A DNA stretch of 6,463 bases from an uncultured Oscillospiraceae bacterium (GTDB lineage Bacteria > Bacillota > Clostridia > Oscillospirales > Oscillospiraceae). Where the stretch lies: assembly GCA_910587345.1 (NCBI GenBank), contig CAJUKH010000056.1:1-6463 (forward strand), read 5' to 3'. Position numbers and translations under genes: made by a program. Below the pieces are notes generated by a model that did not search any database, was not told where the DNA came from, and saw only the letters and a program-made list of their open reading frames with translations. Positions 1 to 4,736 of this stretch are shown piece by piece; position 1 is the first letter of the stretch, and every line of letters starts with the position of its first letter.

Positions 1-75
1 GGGGGCTTTTGTGGCTCTCGTGCGTTGGCTTTGTACTACGCTGCTTCGTTTGCGTACTGGGACCTCTCGGCGGCC
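1..75 (+). repeat. DGR variable repeat (VR), 5' end outside the window
   Basis: The segment aligns without gaps to 242-316 with 63 of 75 identities. The 12 mismatches are at 7, 28, 29, 34, 37, 40, 49, 50, 55, 61, 64 and 67. Every one corresponds to A in the template: seven A-to-T, three A-to-G, two A-to-C. Homology stops after GGCGGCC at 75, where the first non-A mismatches occur. The VR probably continues upstream of base 1, because the template frame is open for about 60 more bases upstream. It lies at the 3' end of the target gene, as usual for DGRs. Confidence 0.93.
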
Positions 76-111
76 ATTCTTCTGCAGCCACCTGTCGGCG
101 TAGCCGCATAG
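1..111 (+). CDS. C-terminal end of DGR-diversified target protein (probable C-type-lectin-fold tail/receptor-binding protein), 5' partial
   Basis: Only the last 36 codons are in the window. The frame starts at base 1, stays open and stops at TAG 109-111. The first 25 residues are encoded by the variable repeat and contain GSRALALYYAASFAYW, the pattern of the variable C-terminal face of DGR target proteins. In studied DGRs this part folds as a C-type lectin and binds a receptor or ligand. Compared with the template-encoded peptide, 10 of 25 residues differ, and all six AAY (Asn) codons of the template have been changed, giving A, Y, Y, F, Y and D. The last 11 residues (ILLQPPVGVAA) are not variable-repeat derived. 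The gene precedes phage tail and lysis genes, so a tail fibre or other host-recognition protein is the best guess. The fold and role are inferred, because the rest of the gene is missing. Confidence 0.85.
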   Translation, partial: GGFCGSRALALYYAASFAYWDLSAAILLQPPVGVAA

Positions 112-116
112 GGGGT
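62..116 (+). other. Probable IMH (initiation of mutagenic homing) region at the 3' end of VR
   Basis: The invariant GGCGGCC (69-75) ends the VR. After it VR and TR diverge: ATTCTTCTGC in VR against TACCTTCTAT in TR, with a shared CTTCT core. In BPP-1-type DGRs the VR 3' end carries an IMH that differs slightly from the TR counterpart (IMH*) and fixes the direction of transfer. The GC-rich invariant end, the small set of non-A differences and the hairpin downstream fit that arrangement. The exact borders are inferred. Confidence 0.5.
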
Positions 117-134
117 CTGGGGGCTTTCCCCCAG
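117..134 (+). other. GC-rich hairpin/cruciform downstream of VR (DGR target-recognition type)
   Basis: CTGGGGG (117-123) and CCCCCAG (128-134) pair perfectly over 7 bp around the 4-base loop CTTT. It starts five bases after the target stop codon. DGR target sites commonly carry a GC-rich inverted repeat of 7-10 bp with a tetraloop close to the VR, which stimulates homing. A transcription terminator is less likely because GGAAGATTTGC follows and there is no T run. The distance to the VR end (41 bases) is longer than in BPP-1. Confidence 0.6.
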
Positions 135-241
135 GGAAGATTTGCACTTTGCAAAATGTAAATTGTAACGGATTTTTATAAAAGGGGATTGGATCGGCGT
201 CATCTTGGGCGGTGGCCCTTCGGTTCGGCGCTTGCAACAAT
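135..241 (+). other. Intergenic segment between target gene and the proven TR; probably holds the TR RNA start and the 5' part of TR
   Basis: No gene is supported here. The stretch 141-183 is AT-rich and includes TATAAA at 177-182, a possible -10 box. I see no convincing -35 at the right spacing, so a promoter is only suggested. From 182 onward the TR reading frame is open and encodes a peptide with SSWAVALRFGACNN, which resembles the conserved upstream part of DGR target C-termini. The TR therefore probably begins near 190-205 rather than at 242. This cannot be proven because the matching part of VR lies before base 1. No avd gene is present in this gap. Confidence 0.45.
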
Positions 242-316
242 GGGGGCATTTGTGGCTCTCGTGCGTTGAATTTGAACAACACTGCTTCGAATGCGAACTG
301 GAACATCACGGCGGCC
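242..316 (+). repeat. DGR template repeat (TR), demonstrable part
   Basis: This is the donor copy matching VR 1-75. It holds 16 adenines, clustered in AAC/AAT codons when read in the VR frame (encoded peptide GSRALNLNNTASNANWN and flanks). AAY codons are typical of TRs because random change of both adenines yields many amino acids and no stop codons. The open frame continues to TAA 347-349 and back to TAA 179-181, so TR looks like a detached copy of the 3' end of the target gene. The true 5' border probably lies near 190-205. Confidence 0.93.
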
Positions 317-431
317 TACCTTCTATCAAAATATGGAAGATTAATCTAAAGCCGATCCTTTTCCTACACCACTGGACGTTGAAACACGTCTTACTCGCCA
401 TTACTGGAAAGATGAGTGGAAATGAATCCGA

Positions 432-471
432 TACAGGACAGGCAGTAAAGCGGTCGCACCTGCTGTCTGTA
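432..471 (+). other. Bulged 12-bp RNA stem-loop between TR and RT
   Basis: Bases 432-445 pair with 460-471 over 12 base pairs, with two single-G bulges (437 and 442). The 14-base loop (446-459) itself contains GCG/CGC. The element sits about 115 bases after TR and 38 bases before the RT start. In BPP-1 a structured RNA segment downstream of TR is needed for cDNA priming by the RT, and this stem-loop is a candidate counterpart. It might also modulate RT translation. Confidence 0.5.
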
Positions 472-509
472 GGAGATAGAAGAAAAAATATCCCATAGGA
501 GTAATGTTT

Positions 510-1715
510 ATGCGCAGAAAAGAACTGTGGCAGAAAGTAAGGGCTGAGCAGATAACGGGCCATAAACAGTACAAGTATCTGTATCAGAAGATGCTTGATG
601 AAAGCATCGTGCGAAAAGCATACAAGAAACTCCGCAAGGGCAAGACCAAGCGGAAAGAAATTCAATACATCGATGCACACCTTGATAACGAGGTGGCGGC
701 AATGATAGAAATGATACGGAACACCAAGCCGCCTGACGTGGAGGTGGAGCATCCAGAGCTTGCCTTCCGGCCACGGAAACACAAGCCAAAGTACATATGC
801 GAACACGGGAAAATCCGAAAGATTTTAATGCCGGAAATCCATGAGCAGTGGCTTCATCACATCATCGTCCTCATTTTAGAGCCGATTATAACGGCCACGG
901 CCTATCCGTACTCCTGCGGTTCATTTCCGAAGCGTGGGGCGCATTACGGAAAAAGGCAGATGGAACGGTGGATCAGGAAGGGCAAGAACATCCGTAACTT
1001 TGCAAAAATTGACATCCGGCACTTTTACAACAACATCCGTATAGAAATCCTGATGCGAGAGCTTTCCATCCGAATCAAGGATGAATGGTTTCTGTACATC
1101 ATCCGGCTGTGCTTCCAGAACATAAAGAAAGGGATTCCTCTGGGATTCTACATTTCACAGTGGCTTGCCAATTATTTATTAGAACCGCTGGACAAATTCG
1201 TGACGGAAACGATGGGGCTTAAGGAGTATGAACGGTATATGGATGACATGACATTTTTCAGTAACAGCAAGAAGAAACTGCATGAAGCGATAGCCGCCAT
1301 CCGGCAGTTTATTGGCAGGAGATTCCGGCTGAAGCTGAAAAGGAACTATCAGGTGTGCAAATTCGATTTCGTGAAGAAATCCGGCCAGACGATAGGGCGA
1401 CCGATTGATTACATGGGATTCGTATTCTTCAGGACGAGGACGGTGATCCGGGAGAGCATCATGCTTTCCGCATCCCGGCTGGCAGTCAAAATGTACAAAG
1501 GCAGGGAAGCGAACCGGGGATACTTCGTGAAGCACATTCAGGCGATGATTTCATATGGAGGATGGTTCAGTTGTACGGACACTTATGGATGTTATGAGGA
1601 TCGCATCAAGCCGTTTGTTAATTTCGGGAAACTCAAAAAAATCATATCAAAACTGCAAAGGAGGCAGAACAAACATGAAAGATTGGACAAGGGAGCGATG
1701 CTCCGGGCGGCCTGA
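510..1715 (+). CDS. DGR reverse transcriptase
   Basis: RNA-dependent DNA polymerase that would copy the TR RNA into adenine-mutated cDNA for replacement of VR. Read from ATG 510 it is 401 aa, usual for DGR RTs. Motif A is AKIDIRHFYNNI, with the catalytic Asp at about residue 168. Motif B is IPLGFYISQW (about 209-218), matching the DGR hallmark [I/V/L]GxxxSQ rather than the QGxxxSP of retroviral, group II and retron RTs. The YMDD active site is at about 243-246, followed by IDYMGFVFFRTR near 299. AGGAG at 497-501 is 8 bases from ATG 510 but only 2 from the in-frame ATG 504, so I prefer 510. No maturase or endonuclease domain is apparent. The C-terminus is basic (KLKKIISKLQRRQNKHE) and the 3' end overlaps the next gene by 41 bases. 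The TR/VR pair upstream fixes the class. Confidence 0.96.
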   Translation: MRRKELWQKVRAEQITGHKQYKYLYQKMLDESIVRKAYKKLRKGKTKRKEIQYIDAHLDNEVAAMIEMIRNTKPPDVEVEHPELAFRPRKHKPKYICEHGKIRKILMPEIHEQWLHHIIVLILEPIITATAYPYSCGSFPKRGAHYGKRQMERWIRKGKNIRNFAKIDIRHFYNNIRIEILMRELSIRIKDEWFLYIIRLCFQNIKKGIPLGFYISQWLANYLLEPLDKFVTETMGLKEYERYMDDMTFFSNSKKKLHEAIAAIRQFIGRRFRLKLKRNYQVCKFDFVKKSGQTIGRPIDYMGFVFFRTRTVIRESIMLSASRLAVKMYKGREANRGYFVKHIQAMISYGGWFSCTDTYGCYEDRIKPFVNFGKLKKIISKLQRRQNKHERLDKGAMLRAA

Positions 1716-1944
1716 AGAGCTTCAGGTCATTGCGCCGGGACTTTTCATGCAGAGGCGCAACATTGAAAAAGTAGAGCATGAAGCTGACGAGGCGGCAGGG
1801 ACGGAGGCTTTCACGGAGTATGTGTGTGAGAGCCGGGAAATCACGGAGAGCGAGTACGCTATGCTGGGAAGCATAGAGCAGATCAACACCGACAAGGCGA
1901 TTGACGAGTACACGCTGCGCTTAATGGAAGAGGGGGTGCTGTAA
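1675..1944 (+). CDS. Small phage late protein of unknown function (89 aa)
   Basis: AAAGGAGG at 1657-1664 lies 10 bases before ATG 1675. Both the ribosome site and the start lie inside the end of the RT gene. The product is acidic, with short recognisable blocks such as ESREITESEYAML and DKAIDEYTLRLMEEG, and has no membrane segment or signal peptide. I associate this kind of protein with tail-end genes of Clostridia prophages immediately before xkdX, but know of no assigned function. Two bases separate its stop from the next start, so it belongs to the late operon. Its position suggests that the RT gene was inserted between the tail target gene and this older neighbour. Confidence 0.85.
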   Translation: MKDWTRERCSGRPEELQVIAPGLFMQRRNIEKVEHEADEAAGTEAFTEYVCESREITESEYAMLGSIEQINTDKAIDEYTLRLMEEGVL

Positions 1945-1945
1945 T

Positions 1946-2089
1946 ATGGCAAGGATGTTAGTGGAGAGCCTGAAAAGGCTTTATGAGGCAGGGCGTGTGA
2001 ACAGCCAGCAGATTGCGGACCGGGTAAAGAAAGGCACTCTGTCCGTGGAGGAATACGAGGTGATCACGGGTGAGCCATACGAGGATTGA
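1946..2089 (+). CDS. xkdX: XkdX family phage protein (47 aa)
   Basis: The product reads MARMLVESLKRLYEAGR, then VNSQQIADRVKKGTLS, then VEEYEVITGEPYED. This is the XkdX pattern: a short helical unit with [RK]LYEAGR, an xxIADRVKKGxL segment and an EEYExITGE end. The length fits the roughly 45-55 aa family. XkdX is encoded after the tail-fibre genes and before the lysis genes of PBSX-like prophages, and its exact role is unknown. The start ATG 1946 follows the previous stop by one base. The purine-rich GGAAGAGGGGG (1926-1935) is the likely ribosome site. Confidence 0.85.
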   Translation: MARMLVESLKRLYEAGRVNSQQIADRVKKGTLSVEEYEVITGEPYED

Positions 2090-2297
2090 TCTGCTGGAGA
2101 CCGTGGAACGGCAGAATGCCATCATCAGGATTCAGTCCAATGTGATTGATGATCTTTTCCGGCTTCTCCTGCAGCACATAACTGCAGAGGAAGCGGACAG
2201 CCTCCCGGTACTCCAAAAGATAAACACGGCCGCATCCCTGCGGCAGGAAATAGGAGGTGAGATTGATGGAGGATATGATGACCAAGGCACAGCATGA
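2070..2297 (+). CDS. Small phage protein of unknown function (75 aa, GTG start)
   Basis: The frame opens at GTG 2070 (peptide MSHTRIDLLETVERQN), 20 bases inside xkdX, and ends 32 bases inside the next gene. GAGG at 2057-2060 is a plausible ribosome site. The product is mainly helical and contains ETVERQNAIIRIQSNVIDDL and LLQHITAEE. It has no cysteine, membrane segment or signal peptide. Its place corresponds to that of small genes between xkdX and xhlA in PBSX-like lysis regions. Double overlap with both neighbours suggests translational coupling. I do not recognise a function, and the start codon is less certain than the frame. Confidence 0.7.
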   Translation: MSHTRIDLLETVERQNAIIRIQSNVIDDLFRLLLQHITAEEADSLPVLQKINTAASLRQEIGGEIDGGYDDQGTA

Positions 2298-2595
2298 GGA
2301 ATTTGCAAAACTCATGAAGTCCGAAAACGAGCGGCTTGCAGATGAAAACAAGCGGCAGAATAAGCGGCTTGATTCTTTAGAGAATACCGTGCGCCAGATC
2401 GGAAGTCTGACAGCATCTGTTCAGGAGCTGGCATCCAGTATGAAATCCATGCTGAAGGAGCAGGAGAAGCAGGGCAGGCGACTGGAAACGCTGGAAGGCA
2501 GGGACGGCGAGATGTGGAGGAAAATCATTTCACATATTGCCACCACGATAGTTGGAATTGTGGTGGGGTACATCTTCCTGAAGCTTGGAATGTAA
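2266..2595 (+). CDS. XhlA-like lysis-associated membrane protein (109 aa)
   Basis: Residues about 8-82 form a charged, heptad-rich coiled coil (KSENERLADENKRQNKRL, then SLENTVRQIG and EKQGRRLETLEG). Residues about 88-107 form one C-terminal transmembrane helix (IISHIATTIVGIVVGYIFLK). This is the architecture of XhlA/hemolysin-type proteins, which act with the holin in membrane disruption in PBSX. AGGAGG at 2252-2257 is 8 bases from ATG 2266. An in-frame GTG at 2257 overlaps the ribosome site and is rejected as the start. It is followed by holin and endolysin genes, the same order as xhlA-xhlB-xlyA. It is somewhat longer than B. subtilis XhlA. Confidence 0.75.
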   Translation: MEDMMTKAQHEEFAKLMKSENERLADENKRQNKRLDSLENTVRQIGSLTASVQELASSMKSMLKEQEKQGRRLETLEGRDGEMWRKIISHIATTIVGIVVGYIFLKLGM

Positions 2596-2659
2596 CACGC
2601 AGACTGCGCCGGACGGAAGGGAAGCCTCCGGCGCAAAAATAAAAGAAAGGAGAATTACC

Positions 2660-2890
2660 ATGAAGAACATTAACTGGACAAAGAAACTTACAAGCAGAAA
2701 ACTCTGGACGGCGGTGGCATCCTTCGTATCCATGATGATTGTTGCAAACGGCGGCGCAGAGAACACAGCTACCCAGGTGGCGGCGATCATCATGGCCGGG
2801 GCAACCGTGATCGGGTATATCATCGGCGAGGGGCTTGCAGATGCGGCAAATGCCGGGGAGTCAGGGGATGAATCCGAAGACGGCCAGTAA
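2660..2890 (+). CDS. Phage holin (76 aa)
   Basis: Small membrane protein that would form lesions in the cytoplasmic membrane and release or trigger the endolysin. The N-terminus MKNINWTKKLTSRKLW is basic and cytoplasmic-looking. Hydrophobic segments lie at about 15-30 (WTAVASFVSMMIVANG) and 38-58 (TQVAAIIMAGATVIGYIIGEG), and the tail is acidic (GESGDESEDGQ). Two helices, small size and a charged C-terminus are typical of Firmicutes phage holins of this lysis-cassette type. AAAGGAG at 2646-2652 precedes ATG 2660. The stop is 11 bases before the endolysin start. Its partner is the downstream endolysin. Confidence 0.85.
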   Translation: MKNINWTKKLTSRKLWTAVASFVSMMIVANGGAENTATQVAAIIMAGATVIGYIIGEGLADAANAGESGDESEDGQ

Positions 2891-2901
2891 AGGAGGCAGC
2901 T

Positions 2902-4218
2902 ATGGCACTCACAGAAAAACAAAAGAATTTCATTGAGGATATTGCCCGGTGCGTCCAGAAGTATGCAGGGCAGTACGGAATTAAGGTACACAGCCCGATT
3001 ATCGCACAGGCAATCCTCGAAAGCGGATGGGGCAAAAGCAAGCTGGCGGCGCAGTACCATAACTATTTCGGTCTGAAATGTGGATCGAAGTGGAAAGGCA
3101 GGAGCGTCAACATGAAAACGCAGGAGGAGTATTCCCCCGGCACAAAGACCACCATCACCGATTATTTCCGTGCCTATGGAAGCATGGATGAAGGTGTGAA
3201 AGGGTACTTTGAATTCATTCAGCTTCCCCGGTACCAGAATCTGAAAGGGATCACAGATCCGAAAGAATATCTGCAGACCATTAAAAACGATGGTTATGCA
3301 ACCAGCAGTACATACGTCACGGACGTTTATAGGTGTGTGACGGCATATGGGCTGGCGAAATACGATGCAAAATCGGAAGGGGGAATCACAATGACAGAGC
3401 AGGAACTGCGGCAGAAGCCAGTAAACTATCTGGCTAAGTTTGCCGGAATCAGGGAGGGGAGCGCAGAACACAAAGCGATCCTTGACGTACTTAACAATTC
3501 AGGGCTTTGCCCACGGTATAAAATGACTGTGAAAGATGCATGGTGCGCGACGGCGGCATCGGCGGCCTATATTGCCACCGGGCTTGCGGACATTTTCCCG
3601 TGTGTGGAATGCTCCTGCGGCAATATGGTCGAGCTGGCGAAGAAAGCCGGGATATGGGTAGAGAACGATGCGTACATCCCGAAGACTGCCGATGCGGTAC
3701 TCTATGACTGGGGCGATTCCGGGTCCGGGGACTGTACCGGGTGGCCGGATCACATCGGGCTTGTGGTTTCGGTCAGTGGAAACACGATCCGGGTAATCGA
3801 GGGCAATATGTCAAACACGGTCGGATACAGAAACCTTGCTGTAAACGGAAGGTATATCCGGGGATTCATCACACCGAAGTTTTCCACCAAGGCAACCAGC
3901 TCCGGCAGTGGATCAGGAGGCACGTCTGCAAAGAAGTCCGTCAGCGAAATCGCCAAGGAGGTTATTGCCGGAAAATGGGGTGTGGGAGATGACCGTAAGG
4001 CAAGGCTGAAAGCGGCCGGCTACAATTACGATTCTGTTCAGGCGGAGGTAAATCGGCAGATGAAAGGAACGTCCAAACCGTCCAAGTCCGTGACGGAAGT
4101 GGCGAAGGAAGTCATCAACGGGAAATGGGGGAATAACCCGGAGCGCAAGAAAAAACTGGAAGCGGCCGGGTACAATTACTCAAAAGTCCAGGCAGAAGTG
4201 AACAGGCTTATGAAGTAA
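2902..4218 (+). CDS. Two-catalytic-domain endolysin: glucosaminidase + CHAP amidase/peptidase + two CPL-7 repeats (438 aa)
   Basis: Peptidoglycan hydrolase for host lysis. Residues about 5-155 are a GH73-type glucosaminidase domain: FIEDIARCVQKYAGQYGIKV, then IIAQAILESGWGKS with probable catalytic Glu40, NYFGLKCG, and YATSSTYVTDVYRCV. Residues about 165-327 are a CHAP-like cysteine amidase/peptidase: DAWCATAASAAY with Cys215 as nucleophile, DHIGLVVSV with His284, and VIEGN around Glu300. A Ser/Gly/Thr linker (328-345) leads to two 43-aa CPL-7 (CW_7) wall-binding repeats. There is no signal peptide, so export would depend on the holin. AGGAGG at 2891-2896 lies 5 bases before ATG 2902. An internal Met164 with its own purine-rich site lies exactly at the domain junction (see separate entry). 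Confidence 0.93.
   Translation: MALTEKQKNFIEDIARCVQKYAGQYGIKVHSPIIAQAILESGWGKSKLAAQYHNYFGLKCGSKWKGRSVNMKTQEEYSPGTKTTITDYFRAYGSMDEGVKGYFEFIQLPRYQNLKGITDPKEYLQTIKNDGYATSSTYVTDVYRCVTAYGLAKYDAKSEGGITMTEQELRQKPVNYLAKFAGIREGSAEHKAILDVLNNSGLCPRYKMTVKDAWCATAASAAYIATGLADIFPCVECSCGNMVELAKKAGIWVENDAYIPKTADAVLYDWGDSGSGDCTGWPDHIGLVVSVSGNTIRVIEGNMSNTVGYRNLAVNGRYIRGFITPKFSTKATSSGSGSGGTSAKKSVSEIAKEVIAGKWGVGDDRKARLKAAGYNYDSVQAEVNRQMKGTSKPSKSVTEVAKEVINGKWGNNPERKKKLEAAGYNYSKVQAEVNRLMK
3375..3393 (+). promoter_or_regulatory. Possible internal ribosome site and in-frame start within the endolysin gene
   Basis: GGAAGGGGG (3375-3383) lies 7 bases before the in-frame ATG 3391-3393 (Met164). A product from here would contain the CHAP domain plus both CPL-7 repeats (275 aa) and lack the glucosaminidase. 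Internal starts that yield a second, shorter endolysin chain are known from several Gram-positive phages. The site may also be a relic of the fusion of two lysin genes. No expression evidence exists in the sequence. Confidence 0.35.
3937..4215 (+). repeat. Tandem CPL-7 (CW_7) cell-wall-binding repeats in the endolysin
   Basis: Two 43-aa units occupy 3937-4065 (residues 346-388) and 4087-4215 (residues 396-438). They are joined by the 7-residue linker GTSKPSK, and 30 of 43 residues are identical by hand count. Both carry the family pattern SVxExAKEVIxGKWG, then RKxxLxAAGYNYxxVQ, then AEVNRxMK. CPL-7 repeats bind the peptidoglycan muropeptide and are not choline-dependent. The repeats suggest an intragenic duplication. 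Confidence 0.9.
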
Positions 4219-4271
4219 GCGGCCGGGGTATTCGCTGCCGGAACGGCGGTGGGCATTCTGGATAAAGAAAT

Positions 4272-4294
4272 GGCAGGGGATTTATTCCTCTGCC
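4272..4294. terminator. Bidirectional intrinsic-terminator-like hairpin between convergent operons
   Basis: GGCAGGGGA (4272-4280) pairs with TTCCTCTGCC (4286-4294 used) over 9 bp with one G-T wobble, around the 5-base loop TTTAT. On the minus strand the stem is followed by ATTTCTTTATC, a T-rich tail, so it suits the end of the minus-strand operon best. On the plus strand only GTTTCCGCTT follows, which makes it weaker for the endolysin operon. It lies 53 bases after the endolysin stop and 12 bases past the end of the last minus-strand gene. Confidence 0.6.
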
Positions 4295-4306
4295 GTTTCC
4301 GCTTGC

Positions 4307-4534
4307 TTATTCGATGATTTCTGCCGGATCGCCATAAAGGGCTTCGTTCATGGAACCGTGCCAGCGTTCTTCAGGATACCAGAATGCGCAGTTTACGGTG
4401 TTTTCATGTCTGTCCGGGAACTTTGCCCGGAACTTTGCAACGGCTTCATGCTCCGTATCCGCTATGACTATGACATAGGTGTTTTGGTAAGGGAAGCCCG
4501 GATCGCTCCCGAATGAGAAATACCACTTTTTCAT
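4307..4534 (-). CDS. Small protein of unknown function (75 aa), last gene of minus-strand operon
   Basis: The start is ATG at 4534-4532, with AGGAGGGAG (complement of 4542-4550) about 7 bases ahead. A longer reading from further upstream would run through the preceding gene and ignore this site. The product starts MKKWYFSFGSDPGFPYQNTY, continues VIVIADTEHEAVAKFRAKFP, and ends acidic. The pattern of a beta strand, a short turn and then 'xxEAVAKFRAKFP' resembles small accessory proteins of conjugative and phage DNA of gut Clostridia, but I know of no function. One base separates it from the upstream gene, so it is co-translated with it. There is no membrane segment or cysteine pair. Confidence 0.75.
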   Translation of the reverse strand: MKKWYFSFGSDPGFPYQNTYVIVIADTEHEAVAKFRAKFPDRHENTVNCAFWYPEERWHGSMNEALYGDPAEIIE

Positions 4535-4535
4535 A

Positions 4536-4724
4536 CTACCACTCCCTCCTTGATATATCGTGCGCCGCATCAGGATAATATCCATTCTCGATGTACCTTT
4601 TGAAATTCTCCCGGTACTTATCTGCAACGGTATCCGTTTCCCTTCTGTAGCAGGGGTCTACCTTATAGCTGAAGAAATCCAGCATGGACATCAGCTCATC
4701 ATATTCATTCTTTGATATTTTCAT
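4536..4724 (-). CDS. Small charged protein of unknown function (62 aa)
   Basis: The start is ATG at 4724-4722, and AAAGGAG (complement of 4731-4737) is 6 bases ahead. The product is soluble and rich in charged and aromatic residues: MKISKNEYDELMSMLDFFS, then YKVDPCYRRETDTVADKYRE, and an ending rich in Asp, His and Arg. It looks mainly helical at the N-terminus. I do not recognise a family. Its ribosome site overlaps the stop codon of the upstream gene, which places it within the same operon. Confidence 0.72.
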   Translation of the reverse strand: MKISKNEYDELMSMLDFFSYKVDPCYRRETDTVADKYRENFKRYIENGYYPDAAHDISRREW

Positions 4725-4736
4725 AGCGTTCTCCTT

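Larger units (their letters stand above)
182..509 (+). ncRNA. Putative DGR template RNA (TR plus downstream structured segment)
   Basis: In DGRs the reverse transcriptase copies a non-coding RNA that contains TR and a structured downstream segment reaching towards the rt gene. This non-coding interval has that layout: TR at 242-316 (probably from about 190), then 190 bases without a supported gene, containing a small hairpin (GACGT 375-379 / ACGTC 386-390, loop of 6) and a long bulged stem-loop at 432-471. The RNA ends were not seen directly and the coordinates are nominal. The RNA may simply be part of the phage late transcript. Confidence 0.5.

Noticed and set aside
117..134. Hairpin read as an intrinsic terminator of the target gene
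   Set aside because: No T run follows the stem, and position and GC content fit the DGR target-site hairpin better.
1..316. VR/TR pair read as an ordinary direct repeat or gene duplication
   Set aside because: Ordinary divergence would not confine every mismatch to adenines of one copy.
205..498. Plus-strand open frame of 97 codons across the TR and spacer
   Set aside because: It starts at a TTG without a ribosome site, is in a different frame from the TR/VR coding frame, and encodes a peptide with no recognisable pattern. The interval is better explained as template RNA.
504..509. ATG 504 as RT start
   Set aside because: It lies only 2 bases from AGGAG (497-501). The in-frame ATG 510 has the usual 8-base spacing. 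The difference is two residues.
306..806. Minus-strand open frame of 166 codons opposite the TR-RT region
   Set aside because: It is antisense to the start of the RT gene, whose protein motifs are clear, and has no convincing ribosome site or domain.
510..1715. Group II intron or retron reverse transcriptase
   Set aside because: There is no maturase or endonuclease part, no intron domain V-like hairpin or msr/msd-like repeat was seen, motif B has the DGR-type SQ ending, and a TR/VR pair is present.
2530..3471. Minus-strand open frame of 313 codons opposite holin and endolysin
   Set aside because: It is a shadow of the endolysin and holin frames. Its translation is rich in Cys, Phe and His, as expected for antisense of coding DNA, with no domain.
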